64,000 nucleotides of DNA from Phyllostachys edulis (taxonomy: Eukaryota > Streptophyta > Magnoliopsida > Poales > Poaceae), in assembly GCA_036346405.1 (NCBI GenBank), contig CM070561.1:33530838-33594837 (forward strand), read 5' to 3'. Position numbers and translations under genes: made by a program. The notes under the pieces are model-generated. The model was not told where the DNA came from. It worked only from the letters and a program-made list of their open reading frames with translations, and did not search any database. The first letter of the stretch is position 1, and each line of letters starts with the position of its first letter. Positions 11,751 through 21,909 of this stretch are shown in pieces.

Positions 11751-12191
11751 GACTGGCATATTAGACAAAAACACTCTTGTACAGGTCCGTGTGACTTTGA
11801 CCTTATCTTAAAACAAGAAAAGCTACCGCTTTTCAAAAAAAAGAAGCAGCATGAGTGTTTGAGCTTTGAAAGGTTGGTTAATGGGAGAGCAGAACATTAA
11901 AGTGTAAAACAAATCTTGTACTATTAGACGACACTATTTCCACTTTAGTGACAAAATCACAAAAAACGAATTATAGAAGCATCATTCAGCTAGTCTTCAT
12001 AAGAATGTATGTTAAATTTTCCATAGAATGATAGCTAAACAACTAAGACTATTTCTTTCTTTTTATATGTTGCATACATATGAACAATCAAGACTCCCCA
12101 ACAGGAAGCAAACCCACATAACCCTTGTACGTTTGGATGCATTTTTTTTCTGTAAGTTGAATAAATCTGATGAATTGGACATTAGAAGACC

Positions 12192-12592
12192 AAAGACAAT
12201 ACAAAGGTGTTATATGAACAATAAAACTGGAATGTCATAAAATACAATCACAAGTACTATTGATAGAGAAGGCAAGTAATGAGCAACGCATCTCCTACAA
12301 AGCCAAAAGATGCTGAAGGCACTTCCCTTGTTAATCGATTATAAGGAATTCACTACTTTGTATGTGCCATGCATCCTATTTCCATTTTTATCACATTCAG
12401 AGTTCTAGATACTCGTAGGCATGAGGTGGAGGTGATTTAGCTGTGCTAGATTTACTCTTCTCAAATATACTAAAGACAGTACGAAGGTGTTATATGAAGA
12501 AAAAAACTGGAATGGCATCAAATACAATAAAAAGCACTACTGATAGAGAAAGCAAGTAATAAGCAACACATCTCCTGCAAAGGCAAAAGCGA
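12192..12592. repeat. Dispersed direct repeat, about 120 bp, 280-bp offset
   Basis: The block starting AAAGACAATACAAAGGTGTT at 12192 recurs at 12472 (AAAGACAGTACGAAGGTGTT); both run through GATAGAGAA(G/A)GCAAGTAAT to the CAAAAG near 12311 and 12592. Divergence is roughly one base in ten. Confidence 0.8.
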
Positions 12593-13557
12593 CATATGTT
12601 CTTGGATAATAATTCATTATGTTCCTGGAGAATAGTTCATTTTGTCAGCGGACTACACATTGATGGAGGGTTGTCTACGTAGCAACGGCGAAAAAATGGT
12701 TGAAGAAATGTAACCAATTGTTATGGGTATGGTACTATAAAAGATTGCTGCTAAAAGGGAAAATAGAGATAGTTATATAGCTATGATACGTAAATCTGAT
12801 AGTGGTATAAATGGTTATGTATTATTGTGTGATTGACCACAACAAGATAACAAAGATAAAGATGTAAGGTTTTTTTTTTTGGAGCTAAAAAAGATGATAC
12901 ATGAGTGTAATATTTGATGCAAATGCATATATATTTTGACTATATGGCAGGAACAGTGCCATCATTGGGATGACTATGTAGTTCATGTAACAGACGGTAC
13001 TAAGGGCGTCAAGACTCATCCCTTGCTAATTCTTGTGACTAAGATTTGGACCTGACAAAAGATAACCACGAAATATAATATACCAACATGAAAAACCTAA
13101 CATGTGAGTTTTTACACTTTTGAAGAACTGCAAAATTAAAGACCTGACCAAGTGCTTGAGGTTCCATTTGATAATATCTTTGGTACCTCCCACGAAGTTG
13201 ATTCAACCAATAAAGACTAAACTCTAAAAAATACTATAAGTAAATTTGATGGCGTGCCAACTATCTTGTAAAAAATATGACGTTAATCACACAGCTTTAG
13301 CATAATCTAGTACATGAACTACGAAAAGTACATGCAAGGAAACTGACTAAACTTAAGAGCTACAATTGTAGGGTGTAGTAAAAAACCGGTTGTATTCTCA
13401 GAGCTTAAAAGCAGCAGAAAAGTAAAATTTGCACAATCAATATCTCAAAAAAGGGTTGGTTATCTTTGACAGACTATCCCACAATACCAATTAAATTTGA
13501 ACATCTTGTAAACATTTTCATGGCAAATGGCGACTCAATAATCTAATTTAGAAATCA

Positions 13558-14640
13558 TGCTTGCGGGAGGCAGAGGTCATGTTCTCCGAGTAACAATGGG
13601 AGCAGAGCCACCCAAATGCAAGAACCACCACAATTGCCACAGAACAATGTTTCTGCTGAATTTGTTGTCCACTGCCCATCTTCAGAATATGATCGTGTTT
13701 GAAGGTGTGTGCAGCGCTGCGTACCTGGTGTGTAGTACTTTATGCATGAATCGATCAGCCGCTACGTCTTCAACCTGCTGTTCTGCGGCTCCTCCACCAG
13801 GCATTCCATCTTAGCTATCATGGACTTCTCAGCAAGAGCAAGCATCCTCACATCAATGTAACCTGCAACGTGTCAGAGTACCACATGAACGTTGTTGCAT
13901 TTGAGGATCTTCAGATGTCTCAGACTTTCTAAAGTTTGCGAATGTGCCTGAAAAGGAAGTTTATCACCGTCGAAGTTGTGTGCCAGTCCAGAACTCAGAC
14001 TGCGGTTGCTTCGACACCGGGAAGGACTCCCCGGTGAGGCTCCTCTCATCGACGTCGCTCTGCCCGTCGACCACCACACCGTCGATCGGGACCACCTCCC
14101 CGGCCCTGACAGCGATGACGGTACCTACGCCAACGTCGCGCGCATTGACAACCTCCCCCGTCTCCACGATGACCACCCTCGGCAAGATCATGCTCATCAA
14201 CAACGACATCCCAGCGCTTACCTGCACTCACAATGTGTGACAGCCAGCCATATTCAGCAACTGAATTCTCATCACTCATCAGTGCAAATTCTTATCAAAC
14301 TCTACAAAAGATAAACTACTGACCATGGCAGGTAATTGCATCATCCCAAGATTTATAAAATTCTACACGAAAAAGTATTGATTATGGTAGGTAATGCAGG
14401 ATTGCGAGATTTCTGAATTCGACTCAATACCTTGCTGCAAGCCAGGGTCTCGACCCATTCTGCAGTGGTGAAGAGGAAGACGATGACGCCTGCCTCCATG
14501 TAGTCGTTGAGAGTGACCACACCGGCGACCGCGATGAGCACGAAGATGTTGATGTCGAGGTGAGCTGGCTGCATGATGAACCGTGGAGCGAAGATCGGCA
14601 GAAGGCCGCGGCGCAGCCTCCGCTAGGAGAGGAGAGGGAG
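13558..14640 (-). pseudogene. HMA: Heavy-metal P1B-ATPase (HMA2/HMA3-like) fragment, broken
   Basis: Plant HMA2/HMA3 pumps move zinc and cadmium across membranes. Exons in reading order: about 14640-14431, with HLDINIFVLIAVAGVV, YMEAGVIVFLFTTAEW and LACSK before GTATTGAG; 14221-13968, SAGMSLLMSMILP, VGTVIAVRAGEVVPIDGVVV, VDERSLTGESFPVSKQP; 13862-13725, YIDVRMLALAEKSMIAKM, VEEPQNSRLKT, a TAG stop, then RLIDSCIKYYTP before GTACGC; and perhaps 13645-13558 (VALLPLLL). The TGES actuator motif is intact. Exon 2 lacks two bases just before its end (GGCACACAACTTCGACG), shifting the frame, and exon 3 has the in-frame TAG. The metal-binding N terminus and the DKTG phosphorylation domain are absent. Clearly a decayed fragment. 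Confidence 0.85.
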
Positions 14641-15130
14641 GAAGCGGAGGTGCTCGGAAAGCTGATCGAGGAGGGTGGATGATGTGCCTGGGAGAGAACT
14701 GGGGAGGAAGATGGACCGAGCGGCGATGGAGGAGGGGAATCGAGCGTGCGGCGAGAGAAGAAGAGGGACGGAGTCGTCCCCCACCACCAAGCACACCAGG
14801 AAAAATCAGGGGGAAGGGGGGTGGCCAGGCGCGAAGGGAGGAAGATGGACCGAAGCGGCGGGTCCAGGAGGAACGAGGCGGAAAAGAGCGAGGAGGAGTA
14901 CGGCTGGCGTCGCTGAAGCGCGAAGAGGCCACGCAGGCAGCCCTAGGGCTCAGGCAAGCGTTGCGCGCGGCGCGTGCCGATCAAACGGCCTGAGAGCGCC
15001 CAGGCGCGATCCGACAGATAAAACAGTCTTGGCGGTGATTCGACGGACGGGCGGCGGAGCGACATGCGATCGGACGGACGGCTGTAATTCGATGGCGATA
15101 TGCGTGCGAGGAGGCGACCTTTCCTCCGGC
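14641..15130. other. GC-rich block 5' of the HMA fragment
   Basis: Purine-skewed on the plus strand. Open frames on both strands are compositional. It sits where the 5' exon or promoter of the HMA gene would lie, but I could not align it to the HMA N terminus. Confidence 0.4.
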
Positions 15131-16136
15131 TGTTAAATAGGTGAATGTCAAGATTAATAGCTACAGTGTCTTGCTACATGTGTTTTGCTATAGTAAAAAC
15201 ATGTTGCTCAATTTTGCTACAGTGCTATGCATAGTGTTGTTCATGCTTCACACACTCATGATATTATTCATGCAAGGGCCTTACGATAATGCATCGGATC
15301 TGGATCTACTGCTAGCAAATGCAACAATGCTCCTCTCAGCCATCAGCTCATGTGGGCATCATATGGTTGGAGATGAGACAACTCATTGCAAAGAGACGAA
15401 TTTCCATAACAATGCAAGTTTGTTAATAAATAGTCAATTTTTTAAAACAAAAATGGGTTATTGCTGTCATTTCAGATGGCGATAGGGCCAAATCATCATT
15501 TGAAATGGCGATGGTAGCCATGTCGCCCACCTAGCATGCAGTAAATGCTCCTATCGTCAGTGAATGAGTACATACATCAGAGCCATTATAGATGTTGTGC
15601 TAGTTTCAACAGATACTATAACAGCAATTAATAATCCACTACGAGAAAAGCAATTAAGGATTCAACCAATAACTGAGCAATTATTAGCTCAAACTGAATT
15701 AAACTAATATATAATCAACCCAAGTTCCAACTAGCTATTCCAAAATAATCAGTCCAATCATGAATAAACCATGAATGTAATAATCATGTCTCTAGATGAT
15801 ATAAAGCAACTAATAGATATAATCTGTATGGTAATTGCATGTGAGGTCCGTGTGCTACTCCATCCCCATGCATGTCGCCATCAACGGTTACCAAAAAACA
15901 TCATTGTGAGACATCCAAAATACCAAACCCTGGATGTTAGTATCACCGGCACTTGGATCCAAGACAACCCGTGGTTGAGGTTTTGGCCTAAATAGCACTA
16001 TTCCGGTCGATATTTGCAAATGTGGCTCTACTCGCGTGGTATTGCCAAAAATAGTAGCCTGGACGTGCCCCACACCACCATGTGTGCAATTCCGTTCGCC
16101 ACTAGCCTGGACAGGGTTTGTCCGGGTAGTGCACGC
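15131..16136. other. Region without a recognised gene
   Basis: Mixed composition. A 114-codon plus-strand frame (15141-15485) shows no family features. A lone CACTACGAGAAAAG at 15637 resembles a CACTA terminus but no partner end was found. Nothing else assignable. Confidence 0.35.
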
Positions 16137-16335
16137 GCGGACACGCCAAAATCTGCATGCCCCTCGCCAGGTTGCTTCTCCGCCCGACAAGTATCTCGTC
16201 CGCGCTCCCTGTGCCCAGACAAGCCCCCTACGTGCGCCCCATGCTCGGTTGCTTCTCCACCCGACACGTATCTCGTCTGCACTCCCAATGCCTAGACAAG
16301 CGCTGTTCGCACGCGTGTCGCCCGGACAGGCGCTA
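16137..16335. repeat. GC-rich tandem repeat, period about 77 bp
   Basis: GGTTGCTTCTCCGCCCGACA near 16171 recurs as GGTTGCTTCTCCACCCGACA near 16248, each followed by (A/C)GTATCTCGTC and a CAGACAAGC / TAGACAAGC segment; a weaker third unit starts near 16436. The plus strand is C-rich and CpG-rich, unlike the flanks. Confidence 0.65.
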
Positions 16336-16643
16336 GATACACATGTGACGGTCGGACGACGGGTGCTGTCGCACGCCCATGGCTCGGACGCGGTTGATCG
16401 CGCCCCGTGTCCCTCGTCCGGGCCTCGTTGTCGTGGTTGCTCCACTTCCCGACGTGCCCTGCTTTATTCCATGTCGCTCGTTCATCTTTCATGCCACACA
16501 CGTCGCACACAGATAAGGCTCTGTTCGACCCCCCCCCCCCCTCGCCCAACGCCGCCACGTGGCTCGCTCTGGCACGCCCAACACCCGACAGTGCCTCCGA
16601 ATTTTCCGATGCGCACTGTCTGTAGGAATTGCCTCTGCGCGGC

Positions 16644-16651
16644 TATAAATA
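16644..16651 (+). promoter_or_regulatory. TATA-like box before CT-rich leader
   Basis: TATAAATA in GCGGCTATAAATACCGGTG, followed by a CTCACTCTCGCTCTCACTC pyrimidine-rich stretch and then a poly-T run. This resembles a plant polymerase II start region, but no coding sequence follows; the AT-rich repeat begins about 140 bp downstream. Possibly an orphan LTR or gene promoter. Confidence 0.4.
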
Positions 16652-16859
16652 CCGGTGTCACTCACTCTCGCTCTCACTCATTCTCAATTTCGTTCTCGTT
16701 CTCATGCTCATTGCTGAGAACACAAAGAATAGAATAATTTTTTTTTTGGAGATTAAAGTTTGGAGCAATTCTTAGGACCGTATCAGTATTGAATGGTCCC
16801 CCTGAAGGGCGGGTATTTTTTGTCCACTGCATTTGTCATTATTATTGTAGCCGTAGTTA

Positions 16860-17677
16860 ATTAGTTATTCAAGTAGTCCTAATTAATGCAGTTTGTAGTC
16901 GTAATTAAATAGCTGTTAATAATTTAGGCATATTTTTTTACTCTTATTATTAAGAGGTAATGAATTAGTCGTAACTAATGTATCAGTAATTAATTAGTGC
17001 TTAATAATTACCATAATTAATTAGTCGTAATTAATTGGCCTTTATTATTTATGTTAATTAGTTAGTGGTAAAAATTAGTGGTAATTAATCGATCGTAATT
17101 AGTTTAGTGGTAATCGCTTAGGCATAATTAATTTAGTGAAAATTAACTAGTCGTAATTAATTAATCGTAATTAATTTAGTGGTAATAAATCATGGTAATT
17201 AATAAATTATAATTGTTTGAGTCATAGTTTCTTAGTGGTAATTACACTAGCGCAAATGGAGTGGTTGAATTTACGTGGCCATAATTACGTTGTTTGTAAG
17301 TAACGACTCATTGTTAATTAGTGGTGACTAAATAAACATAATTAATTATGATTAACTACATGTGTGCATAGTTAATCATTCTTAATTAATTCAGTGGGAA
17401 TTACTTAGATGTAATGAAGTACTTGTAAGTAATTTTTGACAAGTAATCAATTTGTTCTTTGATTAATAAATTATTCATATTTCATCACTCTTATTTAATT
17501 GATTACTTGCATGTAATATATTGTAATTATTTGTGTCGTGGGTAATTATTGGTGAATAAATTACTCATAATTAATTAGTATTAATTATTTTAGTCATATT
17601 TAATTAGTGCTAATCAATTAAATTACTCATAATTAATTAGTGCTAATCAATTACTCATAATAAATTAGTGCTAATCA
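16860..17677. repeat. AT-rich minisatellite of TAATTAGT / TCGTAATTAATT units
   Basis: Roughly 800 bp of imperfect repeats built from AATTAGTGGTAATTAATT, AATTAGTCGTAATTAATT and, at 17600-17677, a cleaner unit ATTACTCATAATTAATTAG plus TGCTAATCA repeated about three times. It abuts the Ty3 reverse-transcriptase fragment directly at about 17677, so that element is truncated here. Confidence 0.75.
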
Positions 17678-17868
17678 TGTCTTCTAGTCTGATCTTCAGT
17701 TGATGATAGCATGATCTCAAGTCAATCTTCGAAATGGCGCTAGCTCCCTTTAACTCATCAAACATATTGTCAATCCTGGGGAAAGGATACTTGTTCTTGA
17801 TTGTCACCTCATTGAGTGATCTGTAGTCCATACATATTCTCATACTATTGTATTTCTTCTTAACAAAC
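17678..17868 (-). pseudogene. Ty3 reverse transcriptase fragment (continuation of pol)
   Basis: Reads MRICMDYRSLNEVTIKNKYP, then PRIDNMFDELKGASAISKID, LRSCYHQLKIR and ends at EDM, where repeats take over. This is the start of a Ty3 reverse transcriptase; the catalytic YxDD segment is absent. It directly continues the pol piece that stops at 19870 on the other side of the inserted LTR. Confidence 0.9.
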
Positions 17869-19869
17869 TATTGGACCAAAACGACGACTAGAGGGGGGGT
17901 GAATAGGAGCACAATCTCTTTTTCACCTTGATTGAATTCAACACGATTTTCACTCCAATAGCTATAAAAGCTATGAAGATCAATATACAAGTACAGTGGA
18001 AGACTTATATTGAATCCAATCAAAACCCCGAAGTAAATAGTCCAAAATCACAAAAACTCAAAACCTAAAGAGTTGGGCGGTCAGACCTCCATGTAGTTTG
18101 CGGTCTGACCTTTGGAAATCAGTCTGACCTCTAGGTACATGACGGTCTGACCTCCAGGCCAATGAACAGTAAAATCAGCCCAAACTCAAAATCAAAAATT
18201 GGTCTAACTTTTCATTTGCAACTCCAAACCTTACCAAACTTGAGACATACCTTCTCTAGGATGTCAGGAACCTATTCCAATCAAGGATCATGAAGATCCT
18301 TGCCAAAGTTCTGATCTTTTTTCGTTTGAGTGAAAGTTGCTCCAAAACCAAGTCAAAACCAAAATATGATCCAAACACTTGCTCGTGGGTGATTGATGAT
18401 CAAGATAACCCTAGATGTATTCTCACATGTCACCGCAAGCTAGATCTAGGATAGAAACCAAAGGAAAACTTACGGATCAAAGAAAGCCCAAAATCACAAA
18501 ATAGAGAGCAAAAACAAAAAGAGACTCATCTTGAGGAATCTTGTTGGATTGAATTGGGATTGATGTTGGTTTACAGCTACTCCATCCAGAAGGACAAAGA
18601 CTCAACACATGAGCACACAATCAATCCATCTCCCTAGAACCCTAACCTCTCCACTATTCTCTCCTAACCCTAAAACACAAACTAGGATTTTAGATATGAG
18701 GGTTGGAGGGTGCACAACCAGCACCCTCCCCTATTTATAGTGCAGGCTAGCTTCTAGAAGGATATTCCTAATGGACACCCGTTAAGCCCACACACAAACG
18801 GGTTTCACTTACGCACGTATTTTAAAGTGTCGTCTTCATCTCCTCTTGACCTAAACCACTTCTCCTTGCGCCATCTTGCGCCGCGGGTTAGCAAAAGGTC
18901 ATCAAGGCGGTATTTAGGTGAAGTTACCAAAATACCCCTTCTCGATCCTTCTCCGAAGACCGAGTCCAATCTTCATGAAGCAATCCCATATTTCGCCACG
19001 TGTAGGTTGATCAACAGCTCTCTTCGTGTCAGCAAGTCTCTCCCATCCGGCTCCCACCGAAACCACCATGACACTTGCACTGACCCCCACGCCGCTTGAT
19101 GCAACCCGTCGCACCGAACTTCCTGTTCGGTCATCCTTGTCTATTTTGCGCTATGCTTGAGTCTGTAGACTTCACCCAGCATCCTCGATCGTTCTGAACC
19201 TGAACACTCCAAGTCTAGTCCTGATCATCCTCACCGTTGATCGTCGTTGACCTCCAAGCTTCCTACACAACAATAAACAAAGAAATCGATTCTGGGAACA
19301 AGTTCTTCGCATCCTGACCCACGTTAGTCAAAACATGTATCATGCAACACATATGCATTGAAACCCACGAACTTGACCTAACCAAAACATCATCGCCACC
19401 AAGATGACCGACGAACAAGTCAAAACTGGTCAGACTGCCACCCATGGCCGGTCTGACCACCCCCTGGCTGGTCTGACTGCCACCTGTTGGCTAGTCTGAC
19501 CGCCCAACAGGGACTTAGCCAAAATTCAACCCTAAAAATCTGAAACCATCTAGAATTTTCAAACAAATAGAACTTTTGACTCAAAGCTCCTAAAACTATA
19601 AGACTAAGTGTAGGAGAATCCCCTCTCTTGCCTACACCCTCTATTTTTGGCCCAGCTTCAAACTCAAAAATCTTTTATGGCCAGTCAGACCGCCGCCCGT
19701 TGGCCGGTCTGACCGCCAGCCACTTTGCCTAAGGCTTGGCTGGTCTGACCGCTTGAGACCTGACAGAACCTGAACTTTTGCCAAAAACGCGTGTTTCAAC
19801 AAACCTTCAATGCCATTGCCAATTGTATCATCATCCTAAGATCGTGAGCATATCCCCATGATATCCACA
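17869..19869 (+). mobile_element. 2.0-kb solo LTR with GGTCTGACC repeats, inserted in Ty3 pol
   Basis: Starts TATTGGACC (the second copy at 41619 has TGTTGGATC) and ends GATATCCACA. Target duplication CAAAC (17864-17868) / CAAAT (19870-19874); the intact pol reading across the site implies CAAAT was original. Inside are clusters of GGTCTGACC(G)CC and GGTCAGACC at 18070-18160, 19425-19510 and 19680-19755. No coding region. Its strand is assumed from the TG start. Confidence 0.82.
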
Positions 19870-21720
19870 CAAATAGCACTGGTGCTCCCCAAAGTGATGA
19901 GCTTCGTTGAATATAACTCTTGTTTTGTAATTCTTCAATTTGCTTCTTCAATTCTGCTAACTCAGTGGCAGGCATTCTGTAGGGTCGCTTTGAAATCGGA
20001 GCAGTTCCTGGGACTGGATCAATTAAGAACATAATGTCCCTATCTGGTGGCATGTCGGGTAATTCTTCAGGAAATACATCCAAATATTCTCGCACCACTG
20101 GTATATCTTCAAGGTTTACTTCCTTTAAACTGGCCAGGATGGACTTTTCTCCGGTAGATGTCTTGGGTCTGAAATCTACTATAATTCCTTGCTCATTGGT
20201 GAGGGTGATAGACCTATTGGCACAGTCTATTTGACCTTGATTCTTGGCTAGCCAGTCCATTCCAAGAATCACATCCAATCCTTGGGGGTGGAAGACTATC
20301 AAGTCTGCCAGGAAAGATACTCCAGATATTTCGATATTAAGGTTTGGGCAGAAGGAATTAGTCCTCATTTCTGAACCCGGGGAATGGATTATCATAGGGT
20401 TAACTAAGGGAGAGAGAGATAACCCAAATTGTCCCACAAACTTATTTGAAATGAAAGAATGTGAAGCTCCTGAATCAAATAAGACTAATGTTGGTATTGA
20501 ATTGACGAGGAACATACCAAGAATGACATCTGGTGCTGTCTGAGCCTCCTCTGTGGTGACGTGATTCACACGTTCCTTCGTGAACTGGACTGTTGGCTTT
20601 GGGGTGCTGCTAGAGGCTAGAACTACTTGAGCTAGCCTGGTCGGAGCTACGGTCTGCTGTTTCTTTGGACACCTATTAGCATAGTGCCCTGTCTCATTGC
20701 AGTGAAAGCAAGTCACTCCTGCAGCTGAGGAAGTGGTGTTCTTCTGGAACTGGCCTCCCGATGGGTTGTTGTTGCGGAAGCCGGAGTTGTTGGGGCGTTG
20801 TGCTAGCACATGTGCTCTGGTTGAGGAAGACTAAAATCTTTCGCGCTGAGGTGGCGAAGGCTGAGCAATGCGGGGTTTTGGGAATACCCCAGAGTTGAAC
20901 TTCTGGGCCACTATTCTTCTCTTGCGATTATCCATCTCCAGGTGCTTGCCCTCCTGGCGAATGACCTTGTTCACCAACTGCTGAAAGTCGGTGTAATCCC
21001 ATGCAATCAGATGAACGGAAAGATCATTGTTGAGTCCCTCCAAAAAAGCGTTCCTGCTTGGCTTCATCAGAAGCAACATCTTTAGGGGCATATTTGGTCA
21101 ACTGGTTGAACTTGTGCAGATATTCGTTGACTGGGCGGTTGTCCTAGCGCAGAGAGCGAAACTCCTTCTTCTTTAGAGTTATCATCCCAGCGGGGATGTG
21201 TGCACGGCGGAATGCCTGCACAAACTCATTCCACGAGATGGACTGGGCATCTGCGTGGGCTTGAGTAAAGTTGTCCCACCATTCAAATGCGGGCCCATTG
21301 AGTTGGTGAGAGGCGAACAAGACTCGCTCGTGGTCCGTGCATTGGATAATATCTAGCTTCTTGCCTATTGCCCTTAGACAATCATCCGCGTCCATTGGCT
21401 CTGTGTTGCTACTGAAGGTCAGAGGACGCATCCTCATAAATTCTGACATGTTTGCCCTTGGATTATACGAAGGTGGGGCCTGAGCTGCTGGGCTGATGGT
21501 TGCTTAAACATTCTGAATGTTGTTCAAGGATTGGGCGAGAAGGTCAATCAGATGTGTCTGATTCACCATCATTTGGCGTCAGTCAGGTCCTTCTGCCCGT
21601 GGTGGTGGCGGCTGCAGAATGGGGTTGGCCTGATGGTGCCTTGATCATTTCCACGGCGCTAGCACCTTGCACGCTGCACATTACGTGAGTTGTCACCATC
21701 TGCTAGATCTTCCAAAGACA
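19870..21720 (-). pseudogene. Ty3 gag-protease-pol remnant
   Basis: The gag region reads MSEFMRMRPLTFSSNTEPMD, DADDCLRAIGKKLD, ERVLFASHQLNGPAFEWW and WNEFVQAFRRAHIP (21449-21144), then after a stop a frame-shifted stretch to 20831. The next open part (20809-19870) has a zinc knuckle CFHCNETGHYANRC, an aspartic protease core LFDSGASHSFISNKF, the segment LDVILGMDWLAKNQGQIDC, and the start of reverse transcriptase (PYRMPATELAELKKQIEELQ, SSLWGAPVLFV). In-frame stops and frameshifts in gag make it inactive. Upstream gag leader without ATG extends to about 21720. Confidence 0.88.
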
Positions 21721-21909
21721 TAGAAGAGAGAAAGAAAGCTCTAAGGGGGATAAATCTAATATAGCCCAAGAACCAAACCAACATAAGGCAAAGAACAACT
21801 TTTCAAAATAGTTCTTTTCTTAACTTAATTCATTACTCAATTGTGGTTGTCACAAGAAGGGCTGGCAGCTCACAATTCACGTCAAATGAGATATACTAAA
21901 AGTAAAATC

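Larger units (their letters stand above)
9878..13557. other. AT-rich region without a recognised gene
   Basis: Contains three independent local duplications (10639-10750, 11631-11750, 12192-12592) and one unassigned open frame with paired cysteines (10938-11273). Nothing else could be assigned; no terminal repeats of a transposon were identified. Confidence 0.4.

Noticed and set aside
14583..15136. Plus-strand Arg/Gly-rich frames
   Set aside because: Compositional, antisense to the presumed HMA 5' region.
15637..15660. CACTACGAGAAAAG resembling a CACTA terminus
   Set aside because: No matching opposite end, subterminal repeats or target duplication found.
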